This document shows positions 45,726-55,659 of a DNA stretch of 64,000 bases, piece by piece; positions within the stretch are counted from its first letter, which is position 1; the number at the start of each line of letters is the position of its first letter. The stretch comes from an uncultured Coriobacteriaceae bacterium. Lineage in GTDB: Bacteria > Actinomycetota > Coriobacteriia > Coriobacteriales > Atopobiaceae. The DNA lies in NCBI GenBank assembly GCA_902786015.1, contig CADAAU010000003.1:1-64000 (forward strand). Reading direction: 5' to 3'. The position numbers and the translations under genes were made by a program. The notes beneath the pieces were generated by a model. That model was not told the origin of the DNA and made no database searches. It saw only the letters and a program-made list of their open reading frames with translations.

Positions 45726-47567
45726 ATGCTCCAAGAACAGATTCGCAACATCGCCATCATAGCCCACGTCGACCATGGAAAGACGACGCTCGTCGACCAG
45801 ATGCTGCGCGCGTCCGGAGCGTTTAGAGAAGGCCAGCAGGTGCAGGAGCGCGTGCTCGACTCCAACGACCAAGAGCGCGAACGCGGAATCACGATTCTGG
45901 CCAAGAACATATCGATCACATATCGTGACATAAAGATTAACGTCATCGACACGCCGGGACACGCCGACTTTGGTGGCGAGGTGGAACGCGTGCTCAAGAT
46001 GGCCGACGGGGCGCTTCTTTTGGTGGATGCGGCAGAAGGGCCCATGCCACAGACGCGTTTTGTCCTGCGTCACGCCATCGCTTGTGGCCTGCAGATCATG
46101 GTGGTTATCAACAAGGTCGACCGCGACGGTGCGAATCCCGAAGCCGCCATGGAGTCGAGCATCGAGCTGATGATGGAACTCGGTGCCTCAGACGCACAGA
46201 TCGAGTTTGCCATGGAGCACGTGGTGTACGCGTCGGCCGTAAACGGGTTCGCGCGTCTGGATGCGGACGGGCCAGACGAGGGAGACATGCTGCCCCTTCT
46301 CGACATGATCGTGGAGTCGCTGCCCGCGCCGGACGTTGAGCCGAACGGACCTTTGGCCATGCAATGCGTTACCGTGGACCACTCGAGCTACGTCGGACGC
46401 ATTGGCATCGGTCGCGTCTTTAGCGGTACCGTGCACGCCGGCGAAAAGATCCTGGTCATAAAGAACGACGGCACGCGCAAATCCGCGCAGGTCAAGCAGC
46501 TCTTTACGTTCGATTACCTGGGTCGCACCGAATGCGAAGAGGTCGCCGCCGGAGACATAGCGGCAGTCGTGGGCGTCGACGGGACTGACATCGGTGACGT
46601 GTACACGGATCCCGACTCCCCCGTCGAACTCGAACCGATCGAAATCGACCCTCCGACGCTCTCGGTCGTCTTTGAGGCAAGCACGAGCCCGCTTGTTGGT
46701 CGCGATGGCGATATCGTGGGCGGTCGTCAGCTCAAGGAACGGCTCATGCAGGAGCGCGAGAACAACGTCACGATGCGCATAGAGGAGCTGGAGGACAAGA
46801 CCGGCATTGAGGTTGCCGGACGAGGAATCCTGCATCTTTCGGTCCTCATGGAAGAAATGCGCCGCGAGGGCTATGAGTTCCAGGTGGGACGTCCGCGCGT
46901 GCTCTTCAAGAAGGGTGAGGGCGGCGTACAGCTCGAGCCCATCGAGCAGGCCGTGGTCGAATGTCCCAACGAGTACTCCGGCAAGGTTATCGAAACCTTT
47001 GGCAACGCCGGCGGAACGATGTCGAGCATGGAGACGGGCGAGACGCAGACCCGCATGGAGTTCAGCATCCCCACGCGTGGCATCATGGGCCTCAAGACGC
47101 GCATACTCAACGTGACGCATGGCGAGGGCGTGTTCTACCACACCTTTAGCGAGTATGGTCCGTCAGTCGGCGAGCTGGGCGGTCGCAAGAACGGGGCAAT
47201 GATTTCGATGAGCACCGAGAAGGCCGTGGCCTACGCCCTGGGTACACTGCAGGAGCGAGGAAGCCTCTTTGTGGGGCCTGGCGACGAGTGTTACGAGGGG
47301 ATGCTCGTCGGCGAGCGGCCCAGGCCCGACGACATGGTAGTGAACGTCGCGCGCACCAAGCAACTCGGCAACCAGCGGTCAAGCACCGCCGACATTGCCG
47401 TGCAGCTCACCCCGCCCCGCACCTTCACGCTCGAAGAGGCACTTGAGTACATCATGGATGACGAGCTCGTGGAGATTACGCCCAAAAACATTCGCATGCG
47501 CAAACGCATCCTCAACGAGACGGATCGCCGTAAATGGGCAGTCCGTCACGGTCTAGTAAAGAAGTAG
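45726..47567 (+). CDS. typA: Translational GTPase TypA/BipA
   Basis: A 613-residue ribosome-binding GTPase of EF-G type, involved in ribosome assembly and stress growth. G1 is [10 protein letters not shown]2 and G3 are ERGITI and [14 protein letters not shown], and G4 is NKVDRDGA. Domains II, III, V and the C-terminal domain ([22 protein letters not shown]) are intact. The ATG at 45726 gives the usual start [16 protein letters not shown] with CGAGAGG upstream; an ATG at 45699 would add nine atypical residues. Confidence 0.96.
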   Translation: MLQEQIRNIAIIAHVDHGKTTLVDQMLRASGAFREGQQVQERVLDSNDQERERGITILAKNISITYRDIKINVIDTPGHADFGGEVERVLKMADGALLLVDAAEGPMPQTRFVLRHAIACGLQIMVVINKVDRDGANPEAAMESSIELMMELGASDAQIEFAMEHVVYASAVNGFARLDADGPDEGDMLPLLDMIVESLPAPDVEPNGPLAMQCVTVDHSSYVGRIGIGRVFSGTVHAGEKILVIKNDGTRKSAQVKQLFTFDYLGRTECEEVAAGDIAAVVGVDGTDIGDVYTDPDSPVELEPIEIDPPTLSVVFEASTSPLVGRDGDIVGGRQLKERLMQERENNVTMRIEELEDKTGIEVAGRGILHLSVLMEEMRREGYEFQVGRPRVLFKKGEGGVQLEPIEQAVVECPNEYSGKVIETFGNAGGTMSSMETGETQTRMEFSIPTRGIMGLKTRILNVTHGEGVFYHTFSEYGPSVGELGGRKNGAMISMSTEKAVAYALGTLQERGSLFVGPGDECYEGMLVGERPRPDDMVVNVARTKQLGNQRSSTADIAVQLTPPRTFTLEEALEYIMDDELVEITPKNIRMRKRILNETDRRKWAVRHGLVKK

Positions 47568-47603
47568 AGACGACAAACGCTCAGCAATTCCCTTTGCGGC
47601 CGC

Positions 47604-47684
47604 GTGGGCTGGGGTATGTCTCCGTGCTCAAACAGTCCTCGGCTTCGCCTGCGGAACTGCGTGCGGAGACATACCCCAGTCCAC
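47604..47684. repeat. Hairpin family C copy 4
   Basis: A 21-bp stem, GTGGGCTGGGGTATGTCTCCG / CGGAGACATACCCCAGTCCAC with one G-T pair, around the core CTCAAACAGTCCTCGGC-TCGCCTGCGGAACT. It lies 36 bases after typA. The right arm is shared with the degraded copy at 25148. Confidence 0.8.
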
Positions 47685-47758
47685 GACCTATAAGGAACTC
47701 CTGAACGGAGTTCTCGCGGAGGCCCAAAAAGCGGGACGGCAAACCTAAAACTTGCCTC

Positions 47759-47788
47759 TTGCGTTTCGGTAGACGAATACGCTATACT
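47759..47788 (+). promoter_or_regulatory. Promoter of the tRNA-Ser genes
   Basis: TTGCGT, 18 bases, TATACT, 18 bases before tRNA-Ser(GGA). Confidence 0.65.
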
Positions 47789-47805
47789 TTCCGATGCGTT
47801 GTTAC

Positions 47806-47897
47806 GGAGAGTTGTCCGAGCTGGCCGAAGGAGCACGATTGGAAATCGTGTATGCGCCTAAAGCGCATCCGGGGTTCGAATCCCCGACTCTCCGCCA
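47806..47897 (+). tRNA. tRNA-Ser (anticodon GGA)
   Basis: Class II tRNA with acceptor GGAGAGT / ACTCTCC, anticodon stem-loop CACGA-TTGGAAA-TCGTG, a long variable arm (TATGCGCC.AAA.GCGCAT), T-arm GGGGTTCGAATCCCC and encoded CCA. Confidence 0.96.
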
Positions 47898-47966
47898 GAG
47901 CTTTCTGCGCGTTTACCCAAACGCGCTCAATCGCGGCGTCCCAGCGGGGCGTCGCGTGCACCCTTC

Positions 47967-48056
47967 GGAGGGGTGGCAGAGTGGTTGAATGCGGCGGTCT
48001 CGAAAACCGTTTGGCCCCCAGGGGTCACGAGGGTTCGAATCCCTCCTCCTCCGCCA
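47967..48056 (+). tRNA. tRNA-Ser (anticodon CGA)
   Basis: Class II tRNA with acceptor GGAGGGG / CCTCCTCC end, anticodon loop CTCGAAA, a long variable arm (TTTGGCCCCCAGGGGTCACGA), T-arm AGGGTTCGAATCCCT and encoded CCA. Its first 33 bases are nearly identical to the tRNA-Ser(TGA) at 63095. Confidence 0.95.
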
Positions 48057-48116
48057 TGTGAATCTTGAAGCCCCGGTCGGGGCTTCTGTGCTATTTGCCT
48101 GCGGAAAGGGGCGAAC

Positions 48117-49253
48117 ATGCAAGAACGAAACTACGCAAAGCACTCTTGGGAACTTCTTACGCAACAGCCGGGCTGGATAAAGCCCGTACTCGTACTCTCT
48201 GCGGCCATGCTCGTGCCCATAGTGGGGTCGATTGGTGTGACTGGCTATGGTTTGGAATGGGCGCGCCTCACGGCATGGGGCGTCGATGCGGCTCCCAAGC
48301 AAAAGAACGTTCAGGTCGGCAAGCTTATTGCGAGCGGATGGCGCGCGGTAGTGATTTCTCTGGTGATCGTGCTGTGCTTCAGCGCAGTCGTAGGACTCCT
48401 GAGTTTTGTGGCGAACCTCATCAACGGATCTTTTGGCACGCTGCTGGAGCTGCTGATTCAGCTCGTGGCGTCCGTCGCTGAGCTGTTTCTGGGCGTGTTT
48501 ATTAGCATAGCCTCGGTTCGTGCCGCCATTTACGAAAAGATATCGGCAGGCCTGCGGCTCGATCGCGTGCTCGATATGGTGAAGCGTGACTTCGGGGGGT
48601 TCTGCCACCTGCTTCTTCTTGTGCTGGCCGCCGGTTTCGTTGCCGCGATATTAATCTTTGTCATCATATTAATTGCTGGCGTGGGACTAATGCCGAGCAT
48701 CTTGATGGCCGCCAACGCGTCGAGCAGAGACCAGGCGATGGCCATGATGCTGCAGGCAATGGGACCAGTTCTGGGAGTGGGATTGATCTTTGGGTATGGC
48801 CTCTCGATTCTGGGGAATGCCTACAGCCTCGTCTATATAAATGCGGTGGCGTTGTGGATGCGCCAGTTTGACGTGCCTTCTTGGGGAAGAAGCGAAGATC
48901 CCCTGCCCCAGACGGCGACACCCGAGCCGTCCTCGAACGCGCCTATGGTGTCCATGCCTGAACCCCAAGAAACATCCGTGCCGGACCCGCAGCCAGTGCA
49001 GCAAGTCGAGCCGGCACCCGTAGTTACGCCCGAGGAACCGGAGCCGGATTCGACGAACGAAGCACCGATGAAGACTGCCCCCATTGAGCCGCAGCCGACG
49101 ACCCCTCTTGAGGTACGTGATGACGCCGAGATTGCTGAGGACGGCGACCCTGAGCTTTCTGCGGAGCACGAGGACGAGGGGCAAAGCCAAGACGTTGACA
49201 GCCTGTACAGGGATCTGTACGACGTGATCGAGAGCGACGACAACGATAAGTAG
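48117..49253 (+). CDS. DUF4013-type membrane protein with acidic, Pro-rich tail
   Basis: A 378-residue protein. Residues about 1-250 have the DUF4013 pattern: an amphipathic start (YAKHSWELLTQQPGWIKPVL) and about five membrane segments with glycine-rich loops. The last 125 residues are hydrophilic, rich in Pro, Glu and Asp (PEPQETSVPDPQPVQQVEP, EHEDEGQSQDVDSLYRDLYDVIESDDND), probably disordered in the cytoplasm. Function unknown. It begins 60 bases after tRNA-Ser(CGA) with GGAAAGG upstream. Confidence 0.8.
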   Translation: MQERNYAKHSWELLTQQPGWIKPVLVLSAAMLVPIVGSIGVTGYGLEWARLTAWGVDAAPKQKNVQVGKLIASGWRAVVISLVIVLCFSAVVGLLSFVANLINGSFGTLLELLIQLVASVAELFLGVFISIASVRAAIYEKISAGLRLDRVLDMVKRDFGGFCHLLLLVLAAGFVAAILIFVIILIAGVGLMPSILMAANASSRDQAMAMMLQAMGPVLGVGLIFGYGLSILGNAYSLVYINAVALWMRQFDVPSWGRSEDPLPQTATPEPSSNAPMVSMPEPQETSVPDPQPVQQVEPAPVVTPEEPEPDSTNEAPMKTAPIEPQPTTPLEVRDDAEIAEDGDPELSAEHEDEGQSQDVDSLYRDLYDVIESDDNDK

Positions 49254-49587
49254 GTCTTTGCCGGGCGCAAACACAATAGGTGAGCACCAACGTGGCCTTG
49301 GGGTATCGAGTTCCCTGAGGCCACTCCCTCTTGCGGCGCAAAACTCCCAAATGATCGCGTGCATTTCTTGACGGCATAGTTTACCTGCGATTACGCAAAA
49401 AACCGCTCAATTGCTGCGTGCTGGCGGGGAGTTTTGTGCTCAAAACCCTGTGTAAAGTCGACATAGCGTGAAGATGAGGAAAGCATGCGTGTTTGCTGAG
49501 CTATGTGGTACTATGGCCTGCGGTACTTTCCTGCTCCGGGCGCATCCTTCACGACCCGGGGCCACGAGCCCAGAGGAGGTGAACCAA
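49254..49587. other. Intergenic region before rpsF
   Basis: 334 bases that hold element B copy 2 (49335-49439) and a following unannotated leader with the rpsF ribosome site at its end. A frame beginning at 49468 runs into rpsF but its first 40 codons look non-coding. Confidence 0.6.
49335..49439 (+). repeat. Element B copy 2, upstream of rpsF
   Basis: From GCGCAAAACTCCCAAATG to GGCGGGGAGTTTTGTGC, including TTACCTGCGATTACGCAAAA and CTCAATTGCTGCGTGCTGG. Its two ends are clear inverted repeats (GCGCAAAACTCCC / GGGGAGTTTTGTGC). It points toward rpsF, 148 bases before its start. Confidence 0.75.
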
Positions 49588-49881
49588 ATGAAGGCTTATG
49601 AACTGCTGTACTTCGTCGATCCTTCTGCCAACGACGAGACGCGTGCTGGCGTGAGCGCCCGCATTGACGTTGCCATTACGTCCGAGGGAGGCGCGGTCGA
49701 CAGCGTCGAGAACTGGGGCAAGCGCAAGCTCGCCTACGAGATCGACGGCCTCGCCGAGGGAGACTACACCCTCATCAACTTCCATGCCGACCCCACCCAG
49801 ATCGCAGAGCTCGATCGTGTGCTTCGCATCAACGATGCTGTGAAGCGTCACATGATCACCAGGCGTCAGGAACAGGAGTAG
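49588..49881 (+). CDS. rpsF: 30S ribosomal protein S6
   Basis: A 97-residue S6 (YELLYFVDP, WGKRKLAYEI, GDYTLINFHAD, DAVKRHMITR). The ATG at 49588 has AGAGGAGGTG just upstream. It is first of the conserved rpsF-ssb-rpsR-rplI-dnaB series. Confidence 0.96.
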   Translation: MKAYELLYFVDPSANDETRAGVSARIDVAITSEGGAVDSVENWGKRKLAYEIDGLAEGDYTLINFHADPTQIAELDRVLRINDAVKRHMITRRQEQE

Positions 49882-49923
49882 CAAGGGGAGCGGAGACATT
49901 CCGCCCAAAAGGCAGGAGAAGAC

Positions 49924-50523
49924 ATGAGCATCAATAGAGTAGTAATTTCGGGCAACCTCACACGCGATCCGGAGATGCGCCAGTCACAAAGCGGGACGGG
50001 CATCCTCACCTTTGGTATGGCAGTTAATGACCGCCGTCGCAACCAGCAGACCGGAGAATGGGAGGACTATCCCAACTTCGTAGACTGCGTGTTGTTTGGC
50101 AACCGCGCGGACTATCTTTCACGTACTCTTCACAAGGGAATAAAAGTCGTTGTCGAGGGCAAGCTGCGCTACAGCTCATGGGAGCGCGACGGTCAGCGCC
50201 GTAGCAAGCTCGAGGTGGTCGTGGACGACCTTGACTTCGTTTCTCCTCGCCAGCAGCAGGGAGGATATCCATCCCAGCAAGGTGGCTATGGCATGCAGCA
50301 GGGTCAGGGTTATGGGCAGCAGCCCGCTTACAGTGCCCCTGCCCAACCCGTGCAACAGATGCCTGCCGGAAATCCCACGTATGCAGCTCCCGCGCAGCCC
50401 GCACCCATGCAGCCTGCGCCATCGCAAGCGCCCATGCAACCCCAGCAGGCGCCTGCCCCATCGGGTCCCGCCATTACGACGCCGCCCGAGACCGATGTCT
50501 ACGACAAGGACATCCCGTTTTAA
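49924..50523 (+). CDS. ssb: Single-stranded DNA-binding protein
   Basis: A 199-residue SSB. The OB fold spans about 1-110 (RVVISGNLTRDPE, NFVDCVLFGNRADYL, KLEVVVDDLDF), followed by a Gln/Pro/Ala-rich linker and the partner-binding acidic tail DVYDKDIPF. It lies between rpsF and rpsR. Confidence 0.96.
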   Translation: MSINRVVISGNLTRDPEMRQSQSGTGILTFGMAVNDRRRNQQTGEWEDYPNFVDCVLFGNRADYLSRTLHKGIKVVVEGKLRYSSWERDGQRRSKLEVVVDDLDFVSPRQQQGGYPSQQGGYGMQQGQGYGQQPAYSAPAQPVQQMPAGNPTYAAPAQPAPMQPAPSQAPMQPQQAPAPSGPAITTPPETDVYDKDIPF

Positions 50524-50565
50524 TATAGGTATTAGGGCGTTTTGCGCCCAAAGAAAGGCAACGAC

Positions 50566-50838
50566 ATGGCTCAGCAAAAGCAAGACTATCAGCGCCAGCC
50601 GCGTCGCAAGTACTGCCAGTTCTGCAAGGAGGGCGTCGAGTTCATCGACTACAAGGACACGCAGCTCCTTCGCAAGTACACCACCGACCGTGGCAAGATC
50701 AAGCCGCGTCGCGTCACTGGCACTTGCACGCAGCATCAGCATGACATCGCGAACGCCATCAAGCGCGCTCGCGAGATGGCCCTTATCCCCTACGTCGTCC
50801 CCGTGGTCTCCAGCCGCGGTGGTCGCGGCCGCGGCTAA
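50566..50838 (+). CDS. rpsR: 30S ribosomal protein S18
   Basis: A 90-residue S18 ([45 protein letters not shown]). It keeps the CxxC plus a later Cys, the zinc-type (C+) pattern. The ATG at 50566 follows AAAGGCAACGAC; a frame from 50542 has an extra eight residues and no ribosome site. Confidence 0.95.
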   Translation: MAQQKQDYQRQPRRKYCQFCKEGVEFIDYKDTQLLRKYTTDRGKIKPRRVTGTCTQHQHDIANAIKRAREMALIPYVVPVVSSRGGRGRG

Positions 50839-50864
50839 GGCCCTGACCTGGAAAGGAGCATACG

Positions 50865-51392
50865 ATGAAAGTCATCCTTCTGGGAGAGCTTCGCGGCAGG
50901 GGCGGCGAGGGCGACGTCGTGGACGTGGCTCAGGGATTCGCCGAGAACTATCTGTATCCCAAGCGTATCGCCATTCCCGCGACCAAGGGCAACCTCAAGC
51001 AGCTTGAGGAGCGTCGTCACAACATTGCCAAGCGCGAAGAGAAGCGCCTTGCAGATGCCGCGGCACTCAAGCAGACCCTCGAGGGTCAGGCGATTACCGT
51101 TGACGCGCGCATCGGTGAAGAGGGCCAGCTGTTTGGCTCCGTCACCAGCGCGATGATTGCCGACGCCATCAAGCAGCAGCTTGGCGTCGAGGTCGACCGT
51201 CGCCGTATCGCCCGCAGCCAGTCCATCAAGATGGCTGGTCGTCATGAGGTGGAAATCGACCTTTACCGTGACATCGACGCAACCGTTGTGGTGCTCGTCG
51301 GCGTGACGGAAGAGGAGCTCGCCGACGAGGCCGAAGAAGTGGCCGAAGAGGTCGTCGAGGAGACCGAATCCGAGGAGACGCCTGCTGAGTAG
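50865..51392 (+). CDS. rplI: 50S ribosomal protein L9
   Basis: A 175-residue L9 with the N-domain (MKVILLGELRGRGGEGDVVDVAQGFAENYL), the long connecting helix and the C-domain. An acidic extension of about 25 residues (EEELADEAEEVAEEVVEETESEE) makes it longer than the usual 148-150. GAAAGGAGC precedes the ATG. Confidence 0.95.
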   Translation: MKVILLGELRGRGGEGDVVDVAQGFAENYLYPKRIAIPATKGNLKQLEERRHNIAKREEKRLADAAALKQTLEGQAITVDARIGEEGQLFGSVTSAMIADAIKQQLGVEVDRRRIARSQSIKMAGRHEVEIDLYRDIDATVVVLVGVTEEELADEAEEVAEEVVEETESEETPAE

Positions 51393-51420
51393 CGCGTTTT
51401 TACATCGGTTCGTTTGTGTC

Positions 51421-51452
51421 AAGCGGGTTCTCGTATGAGGGCCCGCTTTTTT
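51421..51452 (+). terminator. Terminator after rplI
   Basis: AGCGGG / CCCGCT stem with a 13-14-base loop followed by TTTTTTG, 29 bases after the rplI stop. Confidence 0.7.
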
Positions 51453-51520
51453 GTGTGCGTCCCTCGCTGCCCGTCCTTGTTAGAATACTGTTCAAGAAAG
51501 CGTTTTAGCGAGGAGCCAGC

Positions 51521-52915
51521 ATGCCAGACGACACTCCCTACGAAATCAATCCCACCCGTGCAACCCTCGCACAGCGTGGTTCCATGCCGCAGGACCAAAA
51601 GGCCGAGCAATCGGTGCTCTCGGCGATGCTTCGTTCGCCCGAGGCGTTTCAGGAATGCCTGCTGGAGGTGAACCAAGATGACTTTTATCTTCCGTCGAAC
51701 CGTACGGTATTCAATGCGATGCGTCGGCTCTTTGACAACAACCTTCCGGTCGATCCTGTCTCCTTGGCGGATACGCTCAACAGCGAGGGTGAGCTCGAGC
51801 GCGTAGGAGGGCTGACGTATCTGCTCGATTTGGCAAACGATCCGTTTGCGTTGGCGAGTTGGCCCCATCATGCGCAGATTCTGCGAAGAAACACCACGCT
51901 TCGCCAGATGATCGCGGCATCGGCGCAAATATCGGCGCTTGCGTTCGACGCGCCGGAAGACACCAAGGAAGTCGTGGACCAGGCCGAGCGAATGCTGCTT
52001 TCGGTCACGGACCGTAGCGTGCGGTCGAGCTACTCCACGCTCGAGGAAATCATGGAGCAGCTTTACAACGATCTGGGCGAGCAGGCCGAGAGCCAAAGCG
52101 ACACCATGGGCGTCGAGACGGGATACCCTGGTCTGGACTCGCGGCTTCTTGGTCTTCGCGGGGGCCAGATGGTCGTCGTGGGAGCGCGACCCGGCGTGGG
52201 AAAGACCTCGTTTTGCTTGAACTTCGCCGTCAATGCGGCGGAGGCCGGTGCGACCGTGGCGCTCTTCTCACTCGAGATGAGCAAGGTCGAGATTGCCCAG
52301 CGCCTCTTGGCTGCCCGCTCGCTCATCAAGCTCACGGACATCCGCTCGGCCAACATCCGCGACAACCAGTGGCCACAGATTCTTGAGGCCACCGAAGACC
52401 TGCGCCAGCTTGATATCCTTGTGGACGATACGCCCGGAACCACCGTAACCGAGATTCGAGCCAAGGCTCGACGCATGTTGCATGGCAAGCCTAACGGGGT
52501 CGTCATCATCGACTACCTGCAGCTTTTGTCAACTCCTCCGGGAGCGAACCGAAACGACAACCGCGCGACCATCGTGGGCGAGATGAGCCGTGGCATAAAG
52601 ATCATGGCAAAGGACCTCGACGTTCCGGTAGTGGCGCTCAGCCAGCTCAACCGCGAGGTGGAAGGCCGTACTGGCAAGCGCCCGCAGCTCAGCGACCTGC
52701 GCGAGTCGGGCTCCATCGAACAGGACGCCGACATCGTCATACTGCTCGACCGGTCCATGACGCCAGAGGAGGCCGAGCGACAAGACAGACCGGACGAGGG
52801 CGTGACGCAGTTCATCATCGCAAAGAACCGTTCCGGCCCGCTTGCGTCGGTTGACATGAGATTTGACGGAGAGACCATCAAGTTCTACGAGATTGACCGC
52901 TTCCACGAAATGTAA
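51521..52915 (+). CDS. dnaB: Replicative DNA helicase
   Basis: A 464-residue hexameric helicase. The N-domain starts at EQSVLSAMLRSPEAF. The RecA-like domain has Walker A GARPGVGKTSF near 225, ALFSLEMSK, VVIIDYLQL and the C-terminal QFIIAKNRSGP. No intein is seen. A DciA-like protein (35649) is the likely loader. ATG at 51521 follows GCGAGGAGCC. Confidence 0.96.
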   Translation: MPDDTPYEINPTRATLAQRGSMPQDQKAEQSVLSAMLRSPEAFQECLLEVNQDDFYLPSNRTVFNAMRRLFDNNLPVDPVSLADTLNSEGELERVGGLTYLLDLANDPFALASWPHHAQILRRNTTLRQMIAASAQISALAFDAPEDTKEVVDQAERMLLSVTDRSVRSSYSTLEEIMEQLYNDLGEQAESQSDTMGVETGYPGLDSRLLGLRGGQMVVVGARPGVGKTSFCLNFAVNAAEAGATVALFSLEMSKVEIAQRLLAARSLIKLTDIRSANIRDNQWPQILEATEDLRQLDILVDDTPGTTVTEIRAKARRMLHGKPNGVVIIDYLQLLSTPPGANRNDNRATIVGEMSRGIKIMAKDLDVPVVALSQLNREVEGRTGKRPQLSDLRESGSIEQDADIVILLDRSMTPEEAERQDRPDEGVTQFIIAKNRSGPLASVDMRFDGETIKFYEIDRFHEM

Positions 52916-52930
52916 CGGGGTCCGTTCCTT

Positions 52931-52960
52931 TTGGGCTGTCTCGTGCCCGAGTGATATACT
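52931..52960 (+). promoter_or_regulatory. Promoter of purA
   Basis: TTGGGC, 18 bases, TATACT, 35 bases before the purA start. Confidence 0.5.
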
Positions 52961-52995
52961 GCACGGGTGTTTTCAACCGCTCGAAAGGAAGTGTC

Positions 52996-54276
52996 ATGTC
53001 AGCAACCGTGCTTGTGGGAACCCAATGGGGGGATGAGGGAAAGGGAAAAGTAACAGACCTCATCTCTGGTGACTACGACATCGTGTGTAGGACGGCGGGC
53101 GGCGCAAACGCTGGTCACACCGTCATCGCGGGCGACAAGAAGCTCGCACTTCATCAGGTGCCCAGTGGCGTCATGTACGAGGGTACCGTGCCCGTTATCG
53201 GTAACGGATGTATCGTCGATCCCGAGATTCTTCTGGGCGAGATCGATACACTAGAGACACAGGGAATCAGCTGTGATTCCCTAAAGATCAGCGGCAACGC
53301 GCACATCGTGATGCCGTACCACAAGGACTTGGACGGGGCGCACGAGAAGCGGCTGGGCAAGAACCTCATCGGAACCACCAAGCGTGGCGTCGGGCCGACT
53401 TATATGGACAAGATGAATCGTACGGGCCTGCGCATTCAGGACATGCTTGACGAGAAGATCTTTCGCCAGAAGCTCGAGGCATCTCTTGCGTATACCAACC
53501 CCATATTGGAGAAGGTGTACGAGATGCCCACCTACGGTGTAGACCAAATATGCGAGACGTATCTTCCCATGGCAGCTCGTATTCGCCCATACATCTGCGA
53601 GAGCTCCATGTACCTCAATAGCCAGCTCGAAGAGGGAAAGTCCGTGCTGTTTGAGGGCGCACAGGCTACGATGCTCGACATTGACCACGGGACCTATCCG
53701 TTTGTGACGAGTTCGAACTGCACGGCAGGGGGAGCGGTGACGGGCAGTGGCGTCGGCCCCGTGCACATCAAGCGCGTGCTGGGAATAGCGAAGGCCTACC
53801 TCACCCGAGTGGGGTCTGGCCCCTTCCCCACCGAGCTCTTTGACGAGATTGGTGATCGGCTTGGTGAGGTTGGGCACGAATATGGCGTGACCACCGGACG
53901 TAAGCGCCGCTGCGGTTGGTACGATGCCGTGGTCGTGAACTATGCCGCGCGGGTCAATGGGCTTACCGACCTAGCGATTACCAAGCTCGACGTACTTGGG
54001 TGCTTGGACGAGATCAAGGTATGTGTGGCCTACGAGTGCAATGGCATTCAGTACACCACCGTGCCGGAGCACCAAAGCGTTTTTTATCACGCAAAGCCCG
54101 TGTACGAGACGCTTCCGGGATGGAAATGCGACATCAGCGGCATCCGAAACTTCTATCAGTTGCCTCGTGAGGCCAAGGATTACATCGACTTCCTTGAGCA
54201 GCTTGCCGGAGTGCGCGTAAGCATCATTACCGTGGGGCCGGAACGCGACCAAACGATCGATCGTTACTGGCACTAG
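52996..54276 (+). CDS. purA: Adenylosuccinate synthetase
   Basis: A 426-residue GTP-dependent enzyme that joins IMP and Asp on the way to AMP. The phosphate loop GTQWGDEGKGK near residues 7-17, GGANAGHT, and the later GTTKRGVGPTY, TTGRKRRCGW and TKLDVL are intact. The ATG at 52996 follows GAAAGGAAG. It consumes the IMP made by the purO/purH pair. Confidence 0.97.
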   Translation: MSATVLVGTQWGDEGKGKVTDLISGDYDIVCRTAGGANAGHTVIAGDKKLALHQVPSGVMYEGTVPVIGNGCIVDPEILLGEIDTLETQGISCDSLKISGNAHIVMPYHKDLDGAHEKRLGKNLIGTTKRGVGPTYMDKMNRTGLRIQDMLDEKIFRQKLEASLAYTNPILEKVYEMPTYGVDQICETYLPMAARIRPYICESSMYLNSQLEEGKSVLFEGAQATMLDIDHGTYPFVTSSNCTAGGAVTGSGVGPVHIKRVLGIAKAYLTRVGSGPFPTELFDEIGDRLGEVGHEYGVTTGRKRRCGWYDAVVVNYAARVNGLTDLAITKLDVLGCLDEIKVCVAYECNGIQYTTVPEHQSVFYHAKPVYETLPGWKCDISGIRNFYQLPREAKDYIDFLEQLAGVRVSIITVGPERDQTIDRYWH

Positions 54277-54372
54277 ACATTTGTATACAAAAATGTACGA
54301 AAGAATGAGGGTACGCTGAGTCGAATTTGCTTGTGTATGCTAGAGCGGTTGTGAGTTCGAGAGAGGAATTTC

Positions 54373-55650
54373 ATGGATAAGGTAGATATCCTGCTTTTGG
54401 GCGCAGGCGGACGCGAGCATGCACTGCTCATGAAGCTTGCTGAGTCTCCGCGAGCCGGCAAACTGTACGTCACCCCCGGCAATGGTGGTATGCTGCAACT
54501 TGCTGACGTGGCGCCAATCAGCCAAGACTCCCCTACCGAGGTGGCGGATTGGGCAGCGTCGCATGGAATCGGTCTGGTGGTAGTTGGGCCAGAAGCCCCG
54601 CTCGTGGAGGGCGTGGCGGATGCCGTACGCGCAAAGGGGATTGCGTGCTTCGGGCCAAATGCGGATGCCGCTCGTATGGAGGGCTCGAAGGAATTTGCCA
54701 AGCTCGTGATGGCGCGTGCCGGGGTGCCAACCGCCGCATATCGCAGCTTTACCGATCGCGCGGAATGTGAGGCGTACGTGCGCGAGCTCGATGGCCCCTG
54801 TGTCGTGAAGGCGGACGGCCTTGCTGCGGGCAAAGGCGTCATTGTTGCACAGACGACCGAGGAGGCTTTAGCCGGAGTCGAACAGTGCTTTGGCGGCGCG
54901 TTTGGTGATGCCGGTTCTACGGTTGTCGTCGAGGAAATGCTCGATGGTCCAGAATGCAGCCTTCTTGCCCTTACTGACGGCACGACGGTGGTGCCGCTCG
55001 CCACCAGCCAGGATCACAAGCGAGCCTACGACGGTGACAGGGGTCCCAACACGGGTGGCATGGGCGTGTACTCCCCCGTTCCCGAGCATTTGGTGAGTGC
55101 AAAAGACCTTTCAACGATGGTCGATGTCATGAACCGGGTTGTCGCGCAGCTCAGGACAGAAGGTATCACCTATTCGGGCTGTCTGTACGGAGGTTTCATG
55201 CTTACTGAGGATGGTCCCAAGGTTCTGGAGTTCAATGCCCGTTTTGGTGATCCCGAGACTCAGGTGGTACTCCCCCGCATGCACGCAGACCTGCTCGAGG
55301 TTTTCTTGGCATGCGATGCCGGTACCCTGGAAGATACTCCGATTGAGTGGGGCGACGACTGGGCCGTGTCAGTCGTCCTTGCCAGCGCGGGATATCCCGG
55401 GTCGTACGAATCGGGCAAGTGCATAACCGGTATCGACGAGGCTTCTGCCCAGGACGGCGTTACCGTGTATCATGCTGGCACGAAGCTCGATTCCGACGGG
55501 AACCTGCTAACGGCTGGTGGTCGCGTACTCGATGTGACTGCTGTCGCGCCGACCTTTGCCGAGGCACGTGAGCGAGCATATGCGGCGTGCGACCTCATCG
55601 ACTTTGACGGCAAGCAGTTCCGCACCGATATTGGGGCGCGTGCGTTGTAG
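54373..55650 (+). CDS. purD: Phosphoribosylamine--glycine ligase
   Basis: A 425-residue ATP-grasp enzyme for step two of purine synthesis. The start LLLGAGGREHALL, ATP-grasp VVKADGLAAGKGV, and GPECSLLALTDG, DHKRAYDGDRGPNTGGMG and FNARFGDPETQ are present. GAGAGAGGAA precedes the ATG. A Nudix gene follows 9 bases later. Confidence 0.97.
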   Translation: MDKVDILLLGAGGREHALLMKLAESPRAGKLYVTPGNGGMLQLADVAPISQDSPTEVADWAASHGIGLVVVGPEAPLVEGVADAVRAKGIACFGPNADAARMEGSKEFAKLVMARAGVPTAAYRSFTDRAECEAYVRELDGPCVVKADGLAAGKGVIVAQTTEEALAGVEQCFGGAFGDAGSTVVVEEMLDGPECSLLALTDGTTVVPLATSQDHKRAYDGDRGPNTGGMGVYSPVPEHLVSAKDLSTMVDVMNRVVAQLRTEGITYSGCLYGGFMLTEDGPKVLEFNARFGDPETQVVLPRMHADLLEVFLACDAGTLEDTPIEWGDDWAVSVVLASAGYPGSYESGKCITGIDEASAQDGVTVYHAGTKLDSDGNLLTAGGRVLDVTAVAPTFAEARERAYAACDLIDFDGKQFRTDIGARAL

Positions 55651-55659
55651 CGAGGTGAC

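Noticed and set aside
46188..47141. 317-codon minus-strand frame
   Set aside because: Antisense of typA; high GC at third positions leaves the frame open.
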